A DNA stretch of 64,000 nucleotides from Strongyloides papillosus (GCA_005656395.1 SRSI01000079.1:1922001-1986000), one strand, 5' to 3'. Counted from the first letter of the stretch, positions 36,601-50,598 are shown. Translations and numbers: made by a program. Notes: generated by a model not told the origin, from the sequence alone.

Positions 36601-39600
36601 ACGAGAAAATATTTATATATATGAATTTATACATTTACAAATATAAAAGTGAAATATTTTTCAATGATAAATGTACATATGTTCAAAATGGACAATGATA
36701 AGGTATGGGAAAAAGAAAATGTCTGTGATTTTGTAAATACATCAAATTTCTAACTAATTGTATAAAAATTTATATTTCCAATGAATCACTGAAAAGATAC
36801 ATTTATATTTTAATATTTAAGTAAATACACTTAATTTATCTCTTATTATGTAATGTTCAGAATTATATTTTTGATAATATTTTTGATATTTCATCAATGT
36901 AAAATATTATTTGCTGTTTTAAGCTTCTATGACAAAGATACATAATGTTATATAGATAAATTAATATAATATTTCTTAATAACAAGAATGTTTTTTGTTT
37001 GTAATAATAAAAAACTATTGATAATTACATTTATAGAGGAAATTGTGAATGAAAAAATTCAAGTTATTTCTAATAAAAATAAAAAAAATGAAGTATTATT
37101 TGACGATACAATTAAATATTATATATATGCGTCAAAACAGTCTCTTTTAAAGTACATTCTTGTATTATTGAGTAAGTGAAAAGTAGAGAAATAAAAAGTA
37201 CAAAAAGATAAATTAAATATAAATATTTTTAACAATAAATATATATATTATATAAATGAAAGTGAAAGTTTTATAACAAAATCTAGACTTATTATTAAAG
37301 TGATAATATTTAAGCGAATATAATAATATTTTATTAATATTAAAAATCAAAATAATAGAGAAAAGATTTTTTTCCTTTTGTATGGGTGTATATTTATATA
37401 TATCAAGAACAAGAATTCTTCTTTCTTCTCTCCCTTCTCGGATATTTATATGAAGAAAATAAAATAGAAAATATATATATTTTAAATCTCTTAAATATGT
37501 TTGTAAAGAGAAGGGTTAAGCTTCAACATAAATTTTAATAGAATAATCCTATTAAAAAAGAGGTTATAATGTCTATACAAATAACACTATAGTAGGGTTC
37601 ATTATTGCGCAATTTATATATATAAAAAGTGAAAATATTAATTTATAAAATTAGCTGTAATTAAAAAATCATTAAGCTTCTTCGTTTATATTAAAAAAAA
37701 ATAATTTTTTTAGTAAAAATAATAAACAACTTACTTTAGATAAAAAATTATTTTTTTTATGGAATGCGACTTCAGATATTCTCAAGTAGGTAAAGTAACT
37801 TATTCTTACTTTTAATAAATGGCTGATAAACATACATGGTTATTATACTATCAGATTTTAATGGTTAACAAAAAAAAATAAAATATAAAGAAGAAAAAGA
37901 ATTTTTTAAATTATGAAAAATTATGACAATCCTGAATCTTATATGAATTTTTTAGTTAGATTAGAAAAACTTTTTAAGAATTAGAACAAATTATAACAAT
38001 AGAAAAAGAACTAAAGATTAACATTTTTGTAAATTAATTATCATATTTAAATTTTCACACAGATATTAATTATCTTTAAAATATTTTTGTGAAAAATTAT
38101 CTATAAAGAACTAATCTTTAATTGTAAAAAAAGGTTATACAAAAAAGATCATAGTTATTTCAGTAAAAACGTGTATGTTTTACGAAAAAAACTTAAAATC
38201 TTAAATTGCTCTTCAAGGATACTTATCCAAGTTAATTATTAACTCTAATTGGAATAAAAGAAAAATTTTGTAGAACAATTAAAATTTTGTCCTTATTTTT
38301 AGGCATTAAATTTTCATGATAATATAAGTAAAATGTAATGGAGAAAAAGCGATAAAAAAAGGAGTAAAGAAACGTCATTAGGAATATTATAAAATAGGAT
38401 GGTGAAAAGGAAATATAAAATTAAAGGTAAAAAATTCTTATCTTATATATGACTAAGTATTTACCTTTTTTTAAAGTTTATTGGAAGGAATGATAAAGTA
38501 AAGAAGTACAAGAACGAAAAAGGTTTGATGAGTGATCATTAGACTAATAATTTTCCATAAACTTTTTATTTAAAAACTTACACATATATTTTTGACTCAC
38601 CTAAATGAATTTTAAATGACTCATAGGTTATAATAAAATGAAAATGCACAGAAAATACCATGTCATTACAAATCACGATGATTGATTCAAATAAAATTAT
38701 TATTACACCAATTCTCTATCAAACATTATTCAAAAAAGTTATCAAATTTTTTTTGTACCTCATTTTTATTATAATGTATATTGTATATAATATTTTCATG
38801 ATAAATAATAATAAAATTTATCAATAATTTCTATGAATCTGATTAAATATTGTTGTTAAATAAATAATTTTAAAGTTATGGAAATAAATAAACTTCATAA
38901 ATTGAAATATTTAAAACATGACTCACAATGATAAGTTTTCTTTAAATATATTGATGTTTACATTTTTAACTCTAAAATTTTTTTAAAATTAGAATATATC
39001 AAATATTTTATCACGATTTGTTTCTTTGTTGTTTGCGTAAACATATTTATTAAAGTATTAATTAAAATATACATTCAATTAGTTTTTCTCATTCATTTAA
39101 TAATAAGCCAAAATATTAATAAATATTTATAGTAAATAACAAGTTTTTATTTTTTAAAGGAATCAGAAAATCGGAAAAAAAATTTTATCAACAACTTTGT
39201 TAAATAATATATAGAATTTTTTTACGGAGGCACGCTACTATAAAGTTTATTCATTATTCATACAAGATTACTGTTAACGTATATAAAATACTTGTAAAAA
39301 AATATTTTTCTGTTGGAAATCTTATTTATCATGAAAACATATATCCGAATAATTATTTTTATTAGAAAATTATAATAACAAATCTTAATGTAGGTAAAAC
39401 GATTTATTAGTCAACAAAAATAACTATAAAAATTGTTTTCTATCATTAAACTAAAAAGAATTTAAATTAATCCTTAAAACTTCTCAGCTTTTTTTTCAAA
39501 AACGAACAGAAAAAAATACAAAAAAAGCATAAAAATAAGTAAAAATATTCAAGAATTAATAAATCTAATTTTTTCTGAAAAATGTAGAGACAATAAACTG

Positions 39601-40643
39601 ACTGTTAAAAGGCTTCATTAGCTAATTAAGACGGAAGTTAATTAAAATTTCCAACTACAAACAGATTTGATATGAGTAATTTTTATTTTTGCGCGAAAAT
39701 TTCCTCGGTAGCGTGTGGATACTGAAAAAAGTAGAAAGAAATCAATCCTAGTACGAGTCCACCAACGCACGAATATTTTTCGTCAAATTACGTAAAATAC
39801 TTTTTTTAAAAATTTTACTAATGAACAGACTTCATAGTTGAGAGAGTTATAAATGATAGCTTGAGTCCATCCCCAATACTATGAGAATTAGGTGTCTCTA
39901 ATAAGATAAAGTTTGAGGGGGCGTGGGCTCAGAATATTCAGGAAAAATGAAAGTAGATTAAAAGCATTTTTGTTGTAATTAGATCAAATTATTAGATAAG
40001 TTCAGTTGATTCAGAAGATCCATAAAACATTCATGAAAACTGTATATTAGAATTAGGCTTTTAGATAGATTCATAAATAAAAGCACTTTTACCAGCTATC
40101 AACCACTTTCATTAATTGATAATTTCCTTACTGTACAAAAATTGACTGTATCTTTCACGGAAAAAAGAAAAATAAGTTGGTGAGTTGATATTACTCTACT
40201 CAAATTACCCAAAGTGGAAAGTATTCCTGAAGAATTGTGTATATTGTTAACACTTAGGCACGTCCCTTATTATCAGTATAATTAATTTTACGAATTAAAA
40301 AACTTTATTCCCAAAGTACTTATTAAGGAAAGTGTTATCAAAAACAAATATAAAACAAATAGATGTTGGAAAATTTTATTAAAATTCAAAAGGTAAAATT
40401 TTACACTAATTAAGATGACGGTTAATACAGTTAGTATGATTAAAAATTGATAAAAGAGATTAAATTTAAAAGTATAATCAAAAGAAATAAATATTAAAAA
40501 CGAGGTTCTGATGTTTTATTATCACAATATCTGTGGTTTTGTTTACATATCATCTTCATCTCACGAGAATAGCTTCTTTTTTTTTTAATTTTCATAATTG
40601 AGAACAAAAGATATTTTTGTTAAAAAAAGTTACACAATCTTCC
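33631..40643. other. 7-kb intergenic desert between two minus-strand genes
   Basis: Extremely AT-rich. No credible protein-coding exon was found; the short frames present are A/T-driven and rich in Lys, Asn, Ile, Tyr. A relatively GC-richer patch at about 39690-39930 stands out and is described among the findings. Bases just above 33630 should contain the NPC1-like promoter. Bases below 40644 hold the spenito 3'UTR. Confidence 0.45.
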
Positions 40644-42593
40644 TCATTCTTCTCTTAAACCATCAGTAAAAGTTTCCTGTTGTCCAATGACAATCATTAA
40701 ACAATTAACTCCTGGACGAACAAAAGTAACGCCTGGGGCAAAATGAGTTAATGTTTCATCTGAAACCTCTGAAGGTGGTACTACATATACCATTCCACCT
40801 GTTTCATCAACAGTAACCAATCCAGCAGCATCTTTTTCGTGGAAATACTCACGTAATTTATACAATGGATAATCAGTATTGGGATGTTCTGTAGCAATCA
40901 TAACAGCTATTCTATTATATGGTTGATGTAAAAATCTATCAGTTAGATTTTCTCTGTTTTTTAAGGGTAATCTTTGTGTTACTTTAAGCAAATGTGGTAT
41001 ACCCATTTCATCTCTAAGAACAGTTTGAACTAACTTTTCTTCACCAGCAATACGATAACCTTTTATCATGTATTCTTGTTTTTTAATTGTAACTTTACCA
41101 ATCCATGTTGCTGCCAATTTCTTTTGTAACTCTTCTAATGAAGATAAGCGTAAATCAGCTGTTGTTTTGTCTGTTGGACTTTTTGTATGGTGCTTCTTTC
41201 GTACTGGTATTTCTGAACTACTATCTGAAGAAATTGAATGGCCACGTTTTCTGGTATCTCTTTTGGTACTACTAGTATGACCTCTATGAGATGACCTAGA
41301 TGAACTGCGGGAACGAGAATGGTCTCTGCTACGACGATGACGATCATGACGTAGTAGATCTTTATCCTTCTTAAGAGAGTGAATTTTAAGGCGATTAGTA
41401 TCTTCCTTAGCATAATCAACAAGAATATGTGTGTCAGGTCTATCAAATGTATACCCTTTCATCTTATTAAATGCTTCAAATGCTGCACTTTGTGAGTCGA
41501 ATTTGATGTAAGCTATATCATCTCCTTCCTTGTAATCAATAACTTCAACGATACCAAATTTCTCAAATGCTTTTAGTAACAAATCAATAGATGCCCATGG
41601 TCCCAGACCACCAATCCATAAACGCGAACTTGGCTGACTTTTACCATAACCAATCTTAATTTTATTTGAATTTGGTCTAATACTCTTATCATGCTCATTT
41701 TTTAAAGCATCAATAGCTGATTGAAGTTTTTGGAATAAAACAAATGCATATGCAGCATTGGTATCAGCAGGATTCTTAATATCAATATCTTCAATGACAC
41801 CATACTGTTCAAAAGTTTTTCTTATCTCACTTTCAGATATATCTGCAGGCATATTACCAACAAAAAGTGTTCTAGTTGCATCACTATCACCTTGTTTCAA
41901 ATTAAATGTAGGCATGCTTCCTACAACACGCCTATTCATTCCATTTCTATTATCTTTTCTTCCATTTCTGTTGGGTGATCTGTTTTCGTGTTGAGCCTGG
42001 AGTGCTCTATTGTAACGATCAGGAATATATTTACCCTCCTGGTCGCGTAAAACTCCTGCTGGGTCAACAAAAAGATTTTTTCCAAGGTAATGTTGTAAAC
42101 TTGATATCATATTTTGTCTTACATATTTAGCTGAATCTCGTTTTGTAAAATTGACATATGCCAGACGACGATCATCATCGGGATTACGAACTACTTTAAT
42201 TTCAAATGGAGCTAATTCTTTAAACTCCTCCTCCAGATGCCTTCTAATCTCATCTTTGGATAATTTCATATCAAAGTTAGAGAGGCGAAGATTAACATAT
42301 TCATCAGGTGAATGTGATCCAAAACGTTCCTTATAAAATTTTGACAAATATTGCCTGGAGTCTTTTCGACTTCTGTTGGTTATGTCTCTTTTTACAACGA
42401 CAGTTGATTGTGGGCGTGGACTTTAAAAATTAATTAATAGAAATATTATTATATATGTATATAGTTACCTTTTAGATATACTTCTAGCGGTAATTTCTCC
42501 CTCGTTATTAGAATCAGAGTCACTTAAACTACCAGTTTCACTTTCAGTACCAGAACTGGAAGAATCACTTCTAGATCTCCTTGATTTCCCCAT
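40644..42593 (-). CDS. Spenito/RBM15-like RNA-binding protein (three RRMs plus SPOC)
   Basis: Exon 1 (42593-42469) carries a Ser/Arg-rich N-terminus. A 48-bp intron (42468-42421) leads to exon 2 (42420-40644). The protein is about 633 residues. RRM1 is at about residues 84-161, RRM2 at 226-301 (TLFVGNMP, AYAFVLF) and RRM3 at 309-381 (RLWIGGLGPW, IAYIKF). An Arg/Ser-rich linker follows, and a SPOC domain occupies about 470-626 (WIGKVTIKKQEY, YPLYKLREYFHEKDAAGLV). This order is diagnostic of the Split-ends family. The length points to the short member, spenito/RBM15, rather than SPEN. Known roles of that family are guiding the m6A methyltransferase complex to transcripts and nuclear mRNA export; nematodes handle m6A differently, so the function here is inference. 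The protein is nuclear. It is isolated between two deserts. Confidence 0.9.
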
Positions 42594-45500
42594 TACTATT
42601 ATTTATTGTTATGATGGATTTTTTTATTAAACAAGAACAGTTATACAAAAAGTCTGTAATTAGAAAATAATACTAGTTAGAAGTAATATATCTTATAATA
42701 ACTCTTATAATATTTCTCTATTAATGTGTGATGTATGAATAACATCAGAGAGAAAATAGTTAAAATAAATAAAAAAATAATATAGATTTTATTTTTCTGT
42801 ATTTGTTTAGAGATAATTTAATAAAATTTTTAGTACGGCAATAATACTTAAATACGAGGTATAAAAGTTACGGCAGATACAATTATTAAGTATATATGTG
42901 CCACCTTCATACAAATATTATAGATTATAGGTATAAGAAGAATCACATGAAATATTACAGGTAAATTAGTAATTAAGAATTGTCTTTTTAGTATCAAGAA
43001 TAAAGATATTTCAAGTTTAGTAATTTTTCTTTTTTCACATGATCACTTTAATTTTCATATTTTTTAAGTCACATTAGGGTAGTATAATAATAATAGGATT
43101 ATAGAAATAGAAATGACAACTACATTTTTAGAGATGTTATTTAATTAAAATACTAATAGTTTTATCCTAAACTTCGTAGAAATAGAATGACATGGTAGAA
43201 AGTAAATAAATACGTATCATCAAATAATAATTTAGTTTATTTATAGAAAAATATATAGGGAGACTTTGGTGTTTTCTTTATTCAATAATATATGTGTATG
43301 TGAATCGTTCTTTTCCAAACTGATTGTTAATAATGAAAAAAAAGGATGAATTGAGAAAACTTACAATATATGTACAAATACTTTGCATTTAAGTTTATTG
43401 TATTAAAACGTACACTACTCCAAAAAGAATTCAATATATAACAAGAAAATGATAGGGCGTAGAATGCCACCTTCAATGTAGAATATTTGAAGAAGGCGGT
43501 TTAAGTTGTACAATCAACTTAGTGTATGTAGATGTAGACAGTTGTTTTTTTTAATTTTAAAGGTCATCCATTTCTGGATAAAGAAAAATGAAGTTGGAGA
43601 AAATTATGTGTGTTTTAATAACCTTGAATGGAAAAGTACATGAACATATAGTGTAAATTAACAAATCAGTCTAGAAAACCATTAACCACGAATAATGATT
43701 AGCCTTAGTAGTACTTATAATGTAATGTTGATTTATAAATATAGAAGTAGAAGTATTAAATATATCTCCCATTTTAAAGATGCGTACAATACTTTTGAAT
43801 ACAATGGTTACTCTTTATTTGAAAATTTCTAATAACGATAATTTTTAACACCATACTTCATGTAAAAAGAAATTTTAGTTGATAAATTCTAGAAATTATG
43901 TTGTTTAGAGGCTCTCTATAGAATGATAACGGCATCTATTTGAAATATTTTTAATAGATTATTTGGTAACGTAGCAACAATAATAGGAATAAAAATTTTT
44001 TTTAAAACAGGTATAATTTTAAAATTGGTTATTAACCCTAATGGGTTTTATTAATAAAAATACTTCCATGTTTATAATAATAAATAAAAAATAAATAGAA
44101 ATATAATATTTTCTGTGTATGTTGTGTAGATTATATATTATGTGTTTAAAATGACGATGACGTATAATATATATATCATTTAAGTAAATAAAAATAATTT
44201 TTACTAGAATAAAATAGAAATAATTTCTCTATATAGTAAATCCGTAAGATGTGTATTTGTGCTATGAACCAAAAATAGAAATGGAAAAGTATTATTTAGA
44301 TAGATATTTTATAGTCCATTGGATGAATAATAAGAATTAGAAAGACATTGAGAAATATGAAATAAAATGAATCAATAAATATGCGTGGTGTATATAACTT
44401 TTGTTAAACAAACTTCCAACACTTTTCGTGGTTAACGATTTTTTATATTATTTGAAATATTTATATATAGTTTTATCATAATATTTAAAGTCTGTAAAAA
44501 GTTTATAAGAAACAAAAAATTGGAGAAGATGAATAAATTAAACGTGGTAGAATAAATAATTATATTGAATGAAAAAATTGTGGATGCCTACACTAAAAAC
44601 TATTGAAAAGGTATGCATTAAAATAAAATGAATGAATGTATTTTGTTTACAAAATTTCTGATTCACAACAACACATCTTTAGCTGTATTCTCAAGCTAAC
44701 ACACTGCTTTAGTTGATTCTTTATTTGTAGTTTAATGTTAGTTTTATATATACAAAGTGGCGCTCAAACATTTCCATATTACATTGTATCTACATACATT
44801 TTCTACATGAGAATACCACTAAATGATTCTTGAGAATTGTCCCATGGTAAAATGTGTGCAATCACTTTCCACACAGAACAATAGTTAAATATTATTTGTT
44901 TATTTGTTAAATTAAGCATTCAACGTCTTATTAATTTAATTTAATCGAAATATATGTTGTATATTGTTAATTTTATGTTATCAATTGCCTCAGATTTAAA
45001 ATTTATGGGTTACATTTTCACTAAAACAAAGATCACAATCTTTCGCTCCTGGGGAAATGTGTATATAGTTGGATTTTTGAAGCAACACCATTGGAGATCC
45101 ACTTTATAGTTTTATAGGATGGAATGCATAAACATGCTATTCCATAGTATAAGTTTCAGAAGCCACCTTTATAATTCTTGAATTATGAATAGTGCTTTTG
45201 TTATAGGAAAACGAAAGTTTAAATTGACATTTAAAAACATCTGGTATTAATAATTGAATATAATCTAATTCTCAACTTTCGTTTTTATTTTAATACATTT
45301 TTTAAAAAAAAAAACTCCATGTTGTGTGATTCAATTATTATGCATTTTATCGTTTAATGGTAATTGATGGTAGATAAAGATGTTGGTTTTTTGAATACAA
45401 ATATCATTTAACATATTTATCTATAAAATTCATCATATTTATAATTTCTTATCTTATTAAAAAGATTGTAATACAAATATTAGTACAACGAAAAGGTTTC

Positions 45501-48500
45501 TAGTGAGATAAATAAAATAGAATCAAAGATTGTTTTGATTAAGTATGAGAAATATAAGAAACAGAAATAGTTAAAAATAAATAACAATTATGTCTTTTGA
45601 TGAATGATAAACATTTCCTTGAAAATAGCAATGAAATATATAGTAACATGAAGAAATTTTTAAGAAAGAAAATTTTCTAAAGAAGAATGGAAAATTGAAG
45701 TTAATTTGTTTTAATTATTTTAGAAATTAAGAATTATAAAAAAAGGGTAGATGAAAATAAAGGCGGAGATAGGGTTGTTTTCGTGGTAAAGCAACAAAAT
45801 TTACCATCTTAACACGAGAGACGTTAGTTCATATCACAGTATGGGTTTACGTGCTCTTTGTAGTTGTACAGTGATGAATTTATACAGACCTGTTCCGAAA
45901 AGTAGAATGAGGACACCATATCAAACCTGAGTCAACTGCATTTTTGTATGTTTTATGTATGTAATCCCACGTTCTACTTCTTCCTGCAAATACTCAACAA
46001 TTTTTTCCCTTTTAATTTAAAAATTTGTATAAACATGTTAAGATTGTCCTTGAAAATTGTTATAATATTTTTTGTTAGATTTGTTATTTGTGAAAATTCG
46101 AAAATACACATTTAGTTGTAAAATATTTAGTAGCATATTTTTTAAAACTTCAAGAATCTGATTTATAAATGCAGTTTGTTTAATTTCATCAAATGCCGTC
46201 ATACATTTAACATAATACTTATAAATCATTAGAAGAAACTTTTTGTGATTTTTGTAAGACTAAAAAATTAATTTTAGTTACTTTATTAAATATCAACATT
46301 ATAAGTTGTCATAAGAACTAAAGATAACAAAAGTTCCCTAGAAATTTTAGAAGAACAGAATAAAAATATAGAATGAAGATAAATATTAAAATATTTGTAT
46401 GTACTTAGGAGATAATTAAAAAGTATCATTATTTATTCTTTAAACTAAATTAAAAAGAAAACTTATAGAGTTTTTTTGATTAATTGAATGTGTTTTCTAG
46501 AGAAATTTTTCCTGTTTTAACATCCTTCCTATGAAAAATATGTATGTTTATTTGATATATTGATGAATAAAAATAATGATAAAAAAATGTGAAAGAGAAG
46601 ATATTATAAATAATTTAGGAAAAAAGATTTTTTCTTGCTTCAAAACATTTGATTATATTAGTGGTAATGTAAGTTGATAAATGTTTTCTTATTTATGTAG
46701 ATAAAAATTATTCTAACATTTTCGTTAGGAATAAAAGAGCATCTATTTTGGTTTCTGTACTTTATTTTTACATTTTTCATAAAATGATATTCAAATTGTT
46801 CATTAAATTTTTATGATAAAGTTGTTTCCCTTTGTCAAAACATATTTAAAATCATTTTTTTTGAATGTTTTTAAAATTGTTAGTTGTTTTTGATAAAGAG
46901 ATTTATATATTTGATTCTTCTGAGTGATAAAACAATAATTTCTTCTGTCAGTTATTATTGAAAGATAATGAAACGAAAGATTAATTGATTTTTGTTTTTT
47001 AGTAGAATTTAAATAAAAGTCGATTTCTTAGCTTTTAAAAATTTCAAGTACATAAATCTTTTTAAAAAAGTACAAATTTTTATATCTGTACTTATTCATT
47101 TACTTCTCAAATCTTAATGTATTTTCATAAATATTCTTGTAAATAGCATCATCTTAAATATTATGATACTTTTATTTCTTATATGAAAAGAATAATACAC
47201 ATATGTAATAATTGTAAGATTTTTGCATGATGTTAATATTATTATTCTTTTTTTCGCTATTATTTCTTAAGTTATCAAACATACTAATAATAAATTTGAT
47301 AATAAAAAGTTACCTGTTAATATGAAGACTATAATATAAAGAAAATTGATATTAAAAATTTAATCACCTTTTATTAAATTTAAAAATAGTGTCCCATAAA
47401 ATTCAAATTGAATTGCCGTTAATTACTACCATTTAATATTTTAGCTGTATTTGAAATTGAATTAAATAGGTCTTTCTATAGAACAGACATAATTGTTCAA
47501 ACAACAACTCCAATTAGAAATCTTATAAAAAAAATTTTTTCTCCTATAATTTATTACTTTAAACTACATAATATTTCTTACTAGCTCATTTCATTATTAT
47601 TTTATTAAGAATGCCATTTTTTAAGGTGAATTATTAACCATAAAAACCTTTACTTATAGGAAATTTTATCCTGTAAATCTTATTTAATTTGTGATGAATT
47701 TCCATCCATTTACACGCTATAAAAATCAGAAAATACAACATGAAAAAAATATTTGTGAATGTTGTTATTTTCAATATTTATTCTATAACATTTAGTTATA
47801 TATTTTTGTGGCATCGTCTAAGTTTTCAACTCATTAATATTTTTTAATATTTTTATTTTTTGTCAATCTTAATAATGTTACATTTTCTTTCATATCATAT
47901 TAAAAATTTTTAATTAGTTATTAAAAATAAATAAAAATATCCTTTTTCAGATATTAATTAATGTGAAGTACAGGATATTAGTAAATTGTTTACATTAAAG
48001 GAAGTTAACATTTTATGAATCATAAATCATTTAGAGGTATTTAAGTCTGATTATAATAATGAGGGAAAATATAGAAAGATTTATAAAAATATCGTTTAAT
48101 TATGGTTTCTGTATCATTTTAAAAAAGTAAACTATATAAGGCTACAAAATATTAATAAATATTAATATATATTTGACATTTAATTTAAGCTTATTTATAA
48201 ATATCTTCCTTTTGATAATACTTACATCATTTGTATGTATGCATCGTTCTACATCTTTAGACCGTTAAAAACCCTTATAGAAAGTTACAGTATATACAAA
48301 GCAATGCTTATTAAAGTTACATATAAAATCTGTTAATTATCTCACTAACGAGTTGGTATTTATAATAAAAATAAATTTTATTAAATTTATTAGTAAATAT
48401 AGTTGCTATGGTTTTTAATTTTAGTGTTAAATATTATACAAAGTTCCCTTATTTGTTCAGTTTTATACTCATTACCAATTCTTTAACACAATTGCGTATA

Positions 48501-48788
48501 GTTGCTACCTTTGATAAAAAAATATAATTTTTTTATTCAACATAATTTATTACGCAAAGATACATATTGACACTAGTAGAAACACACTATATACCTTATG
48601 TGTAGATTTTTTTTAAATGTTAGCGAAAGTTTAGAGATATTTTGTTTTTAATATTTCATGTCTAAATTTAGAATTTTTGTTCGAAAATATTGCAACGAAT
48701 AAATATTTTTAATTGAGAAAATACTAATGACATTTTTATTACTGTATTATTTATAGACAAAATAATATTAATAAAATTAAAAGAAATT
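42594..48788. other. 6.2-kb intergenic desert
   Basis: AT-rich with no credible coding exon. It holds the promoter of the spenito-like gene at the left and of the Ly6-like gene at the right. Slightly GC-richer stretches occur at about 43450-43515, 44750-45180 and 45765-45970; they contain no frame or tRNA fold I can recognise. A 63-codon minus-strand frame at 46038-46229 has no domain or signal peptide and is left out. Confidence 0.45.
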
Positions 48789-49217
48789 ATGAAGTTCTTG
48801 ATTTCATATTTTGCTGTTGGATTCGTTGCATTCCTTGGATCTTTAACTTTGTCTTTAAGATGTCACCAAGGAGTAATGAATAATACATTTAAAGTTACTG
48901 GATCACCAACAGAATGTCTAGGAACAGCATATTCATGTTTAAAGTCTGTCGATTTGACTTCTAAGATTGCTACGAGAAATTGCCAATATACCAATTGTAC
49001 CGTAAGTTATTGTAATATTTAAATCCAATTTTGTTGAATTAAATTATAGGAAAATGGTTATCAGACATTTACACCAAAATGTACATCAAATGGTCTTCAA
49101 GAGATATGTTGCTGTTATGGGGATGGTTGTAATCCATCCTCAAGAACGGCCTTCAACATCTTTTCAATTATCTTGTCAATAATTGTAGCGATATCATTCT
49201 TCAACATAATCTATTGA
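48789..49217 (+). CDS. Ly6-like GPI-anchored cell-surface protein
   Basis: Exon 1 (48789-49001, 71 codons) and exon 2 (49050-49217) flank a 48-bp intron in phase 0, giving about 126 residues. A cleavable signal peptide (residues 1-22) is followed by ten cysteines, the usual number for a Ly6/uPAR three-finger domain. The closing C-C-C-Y-G-D-G-C-N is the Ly6 consensus ending in Cys-Asn. A C-terminal hydrophobic run (FNIFSIILSIIVAISFFNIIY) after a Ser-rich spacer fits a GPI-attachment signal. Members of this family modulate receptors or cell adhesion at the surface; the partner here is unknown. Nematodes have expanded divergent sets of such proteins. The gene is convergent with the actin protease gene on the opposite strand. 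Confidence 0.8.
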
Positions 49218-49732
49218 GAAGTATCTTCTCGTCAAAGTATATCTTATGATATATACTGTCAGAAACCTTTATTTTCAACAAAACCATATTTTTATGTAAT
49301 AATTTTTTTCATTACCAATTTCCAATAATATTTTTTTAGACACATACAACGACATTTTAATAATTTCAAAACATCCTATGACAGTATTTTTATTACCTAC
49401 CTTCTTTTAACTATTCCTTTTTGAATAGATATTTTTTTAATAATAAATCTGATTTTTTAAATAAAAGATTACCCTCAAAGCAATGTATCATAAATAACGA
49501 CACCCATCTATTAAAAAATACATATGTAATTTTTGTCTACACCTTAAAATTTATTAAAAAAACATATTTTTTAGCAAATAATAAAATATTTTTCTTTCTG
49601 TTTTTATAATTTTATCAAGGAACACTTTTTTTGAGCTGAAAATTAACGAGATGTTACTTATAAGTATAATTTAATTTTTAGGAATTATCTTGATGTTTTT
49701 AAGGAAGTAAAAATTAATATATAAAAAATAAT
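49218..49732. other. Intergenic between convergent genes
   Basis: AT-rich 3' flanks of the Ly6-like gene (+) and the actin protease gene (-). The short plus-strand frame at 49421-49609 is low-complexity and not considered coding. Confidence 0.5.
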
Positions 49733-50598
49733 TTATCTTTTTTTAACTCGTAAACACTTCCCACGCAAATCTTCCATTCCATTGATATCAAACTTGAATT
49801 CAGTCTTACCATCGTCACGACATGTGTATAATTGAAGATTAGAATCTACTAAACTTTTGTAATTCCAAACACCCGGATGCCTGTGAATAAAAGTTGACAA
49901 TGTTGCATTATAATAACATAAGTCAACTTACCTACTTTTTCCTTGGTAACCAATGACATATAATGAAGAATCTTGAATATTAATTGTTTGGGTTGACGTA
50001 AAAAAATTAATTGTCCTGTTTACATCATTTTCCTCGTCCTGATTTGAATTTTCAACTACAACAAAGCCTGTCTATATAACAGTTAATAAATTAAGTTATT
50101 TTAAACGTACTATAAGAGACCAATGGGCATTATTACCGTTATGAAATACGGGTTCAAAATTTTTGCCACAATCATATGGTATAAGATATACAATATCTGA
50201 TGAAGAAAGTTCTTCAACTAATGTTTTATCATTAGGTAGTTTATCTAAGACATCAAAAATCGCTGAGTCATTCCAAAACATTTTTGCTATTTCTGATAAC
50301 CATCTAACGGAAAATATTTCTCCTTTATTACTAAATCCCTTGTCAATTGCTACATTAAGGAGATCTTTTGTTACTTCAATAGGAGGAAAGTTTAATGTGT
50401 CTCTCATCATTAATAAAGCAACAAGTCCACAGCTAAATAGAGGTAATCATTAAATAATAATAAAAGAAATAAAAATTACTGAGGAAAACCATTCTGAAGA
50501 GTAATTTTTGGTTCCTTTAACCATACGTAACTTTTATTGCCATTACTTGCATATTCTATACGCCTTCTAAGTAATGGGTTGATAGAAAAAATATCCAT
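49733..50598 (-). CDS. Actin maturation protease homologue (ACTMAP/C19orf54 family)
   Basis: Four exons (50598-50480, 50432-50111, 50071-49932, 49880-49733) with introns of 47, 39 and 51 bp join in frame to 242 residues. The family's cysteine-peptidase core is visible: F-P-H-C-G-L-V-A-L with the candidate nucleophile at Cys41, the G-E-I-F-S-V-R-W-L segment, and His143 in A-H-W-S. Near the C-terminus Y-Q-G-K-S-R-x-x-x-V-W and S-N-L-Q-L match the conserved end of the family. In mammals this enzyme removes N-acetylated acidic residues or N-acetyl-Met/Cys from the actin N-terminus; the worm role is inferred. The residue before the Cys depends on the splice join (CA+C). Each exon is short, so the gene is easily missed. 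It neighbours other cytoskeletal genes, but no operon is evident. Confidence 0.8.

Noticed and set aside
36988..37179. 63-codon plus-strand frame in the 7-kb desert
   Set aside because: Lys/Ile/Asn-rich low-complexity sequence expected by chance at this base composition.
40195..40240. Spliced-leader RNA gene, because of an ATTACCC-like string
   Set aside because: The full leader, its donor site and an Sm-binding site do not follow.
46038..46229. 63-codon minus-strand frame in the central desert
   Set aside because: Amphipathic-looking but with no family resemblance, no flanking splice sites and A/T-driven residue use.
48789..49217. Reading the three-finger cysteine protein as a venom-type toxin
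   Set aside because: The GPI-attachment tail and ten-cysteine Ly6 pattern fit a membrane-anchored surface protein.
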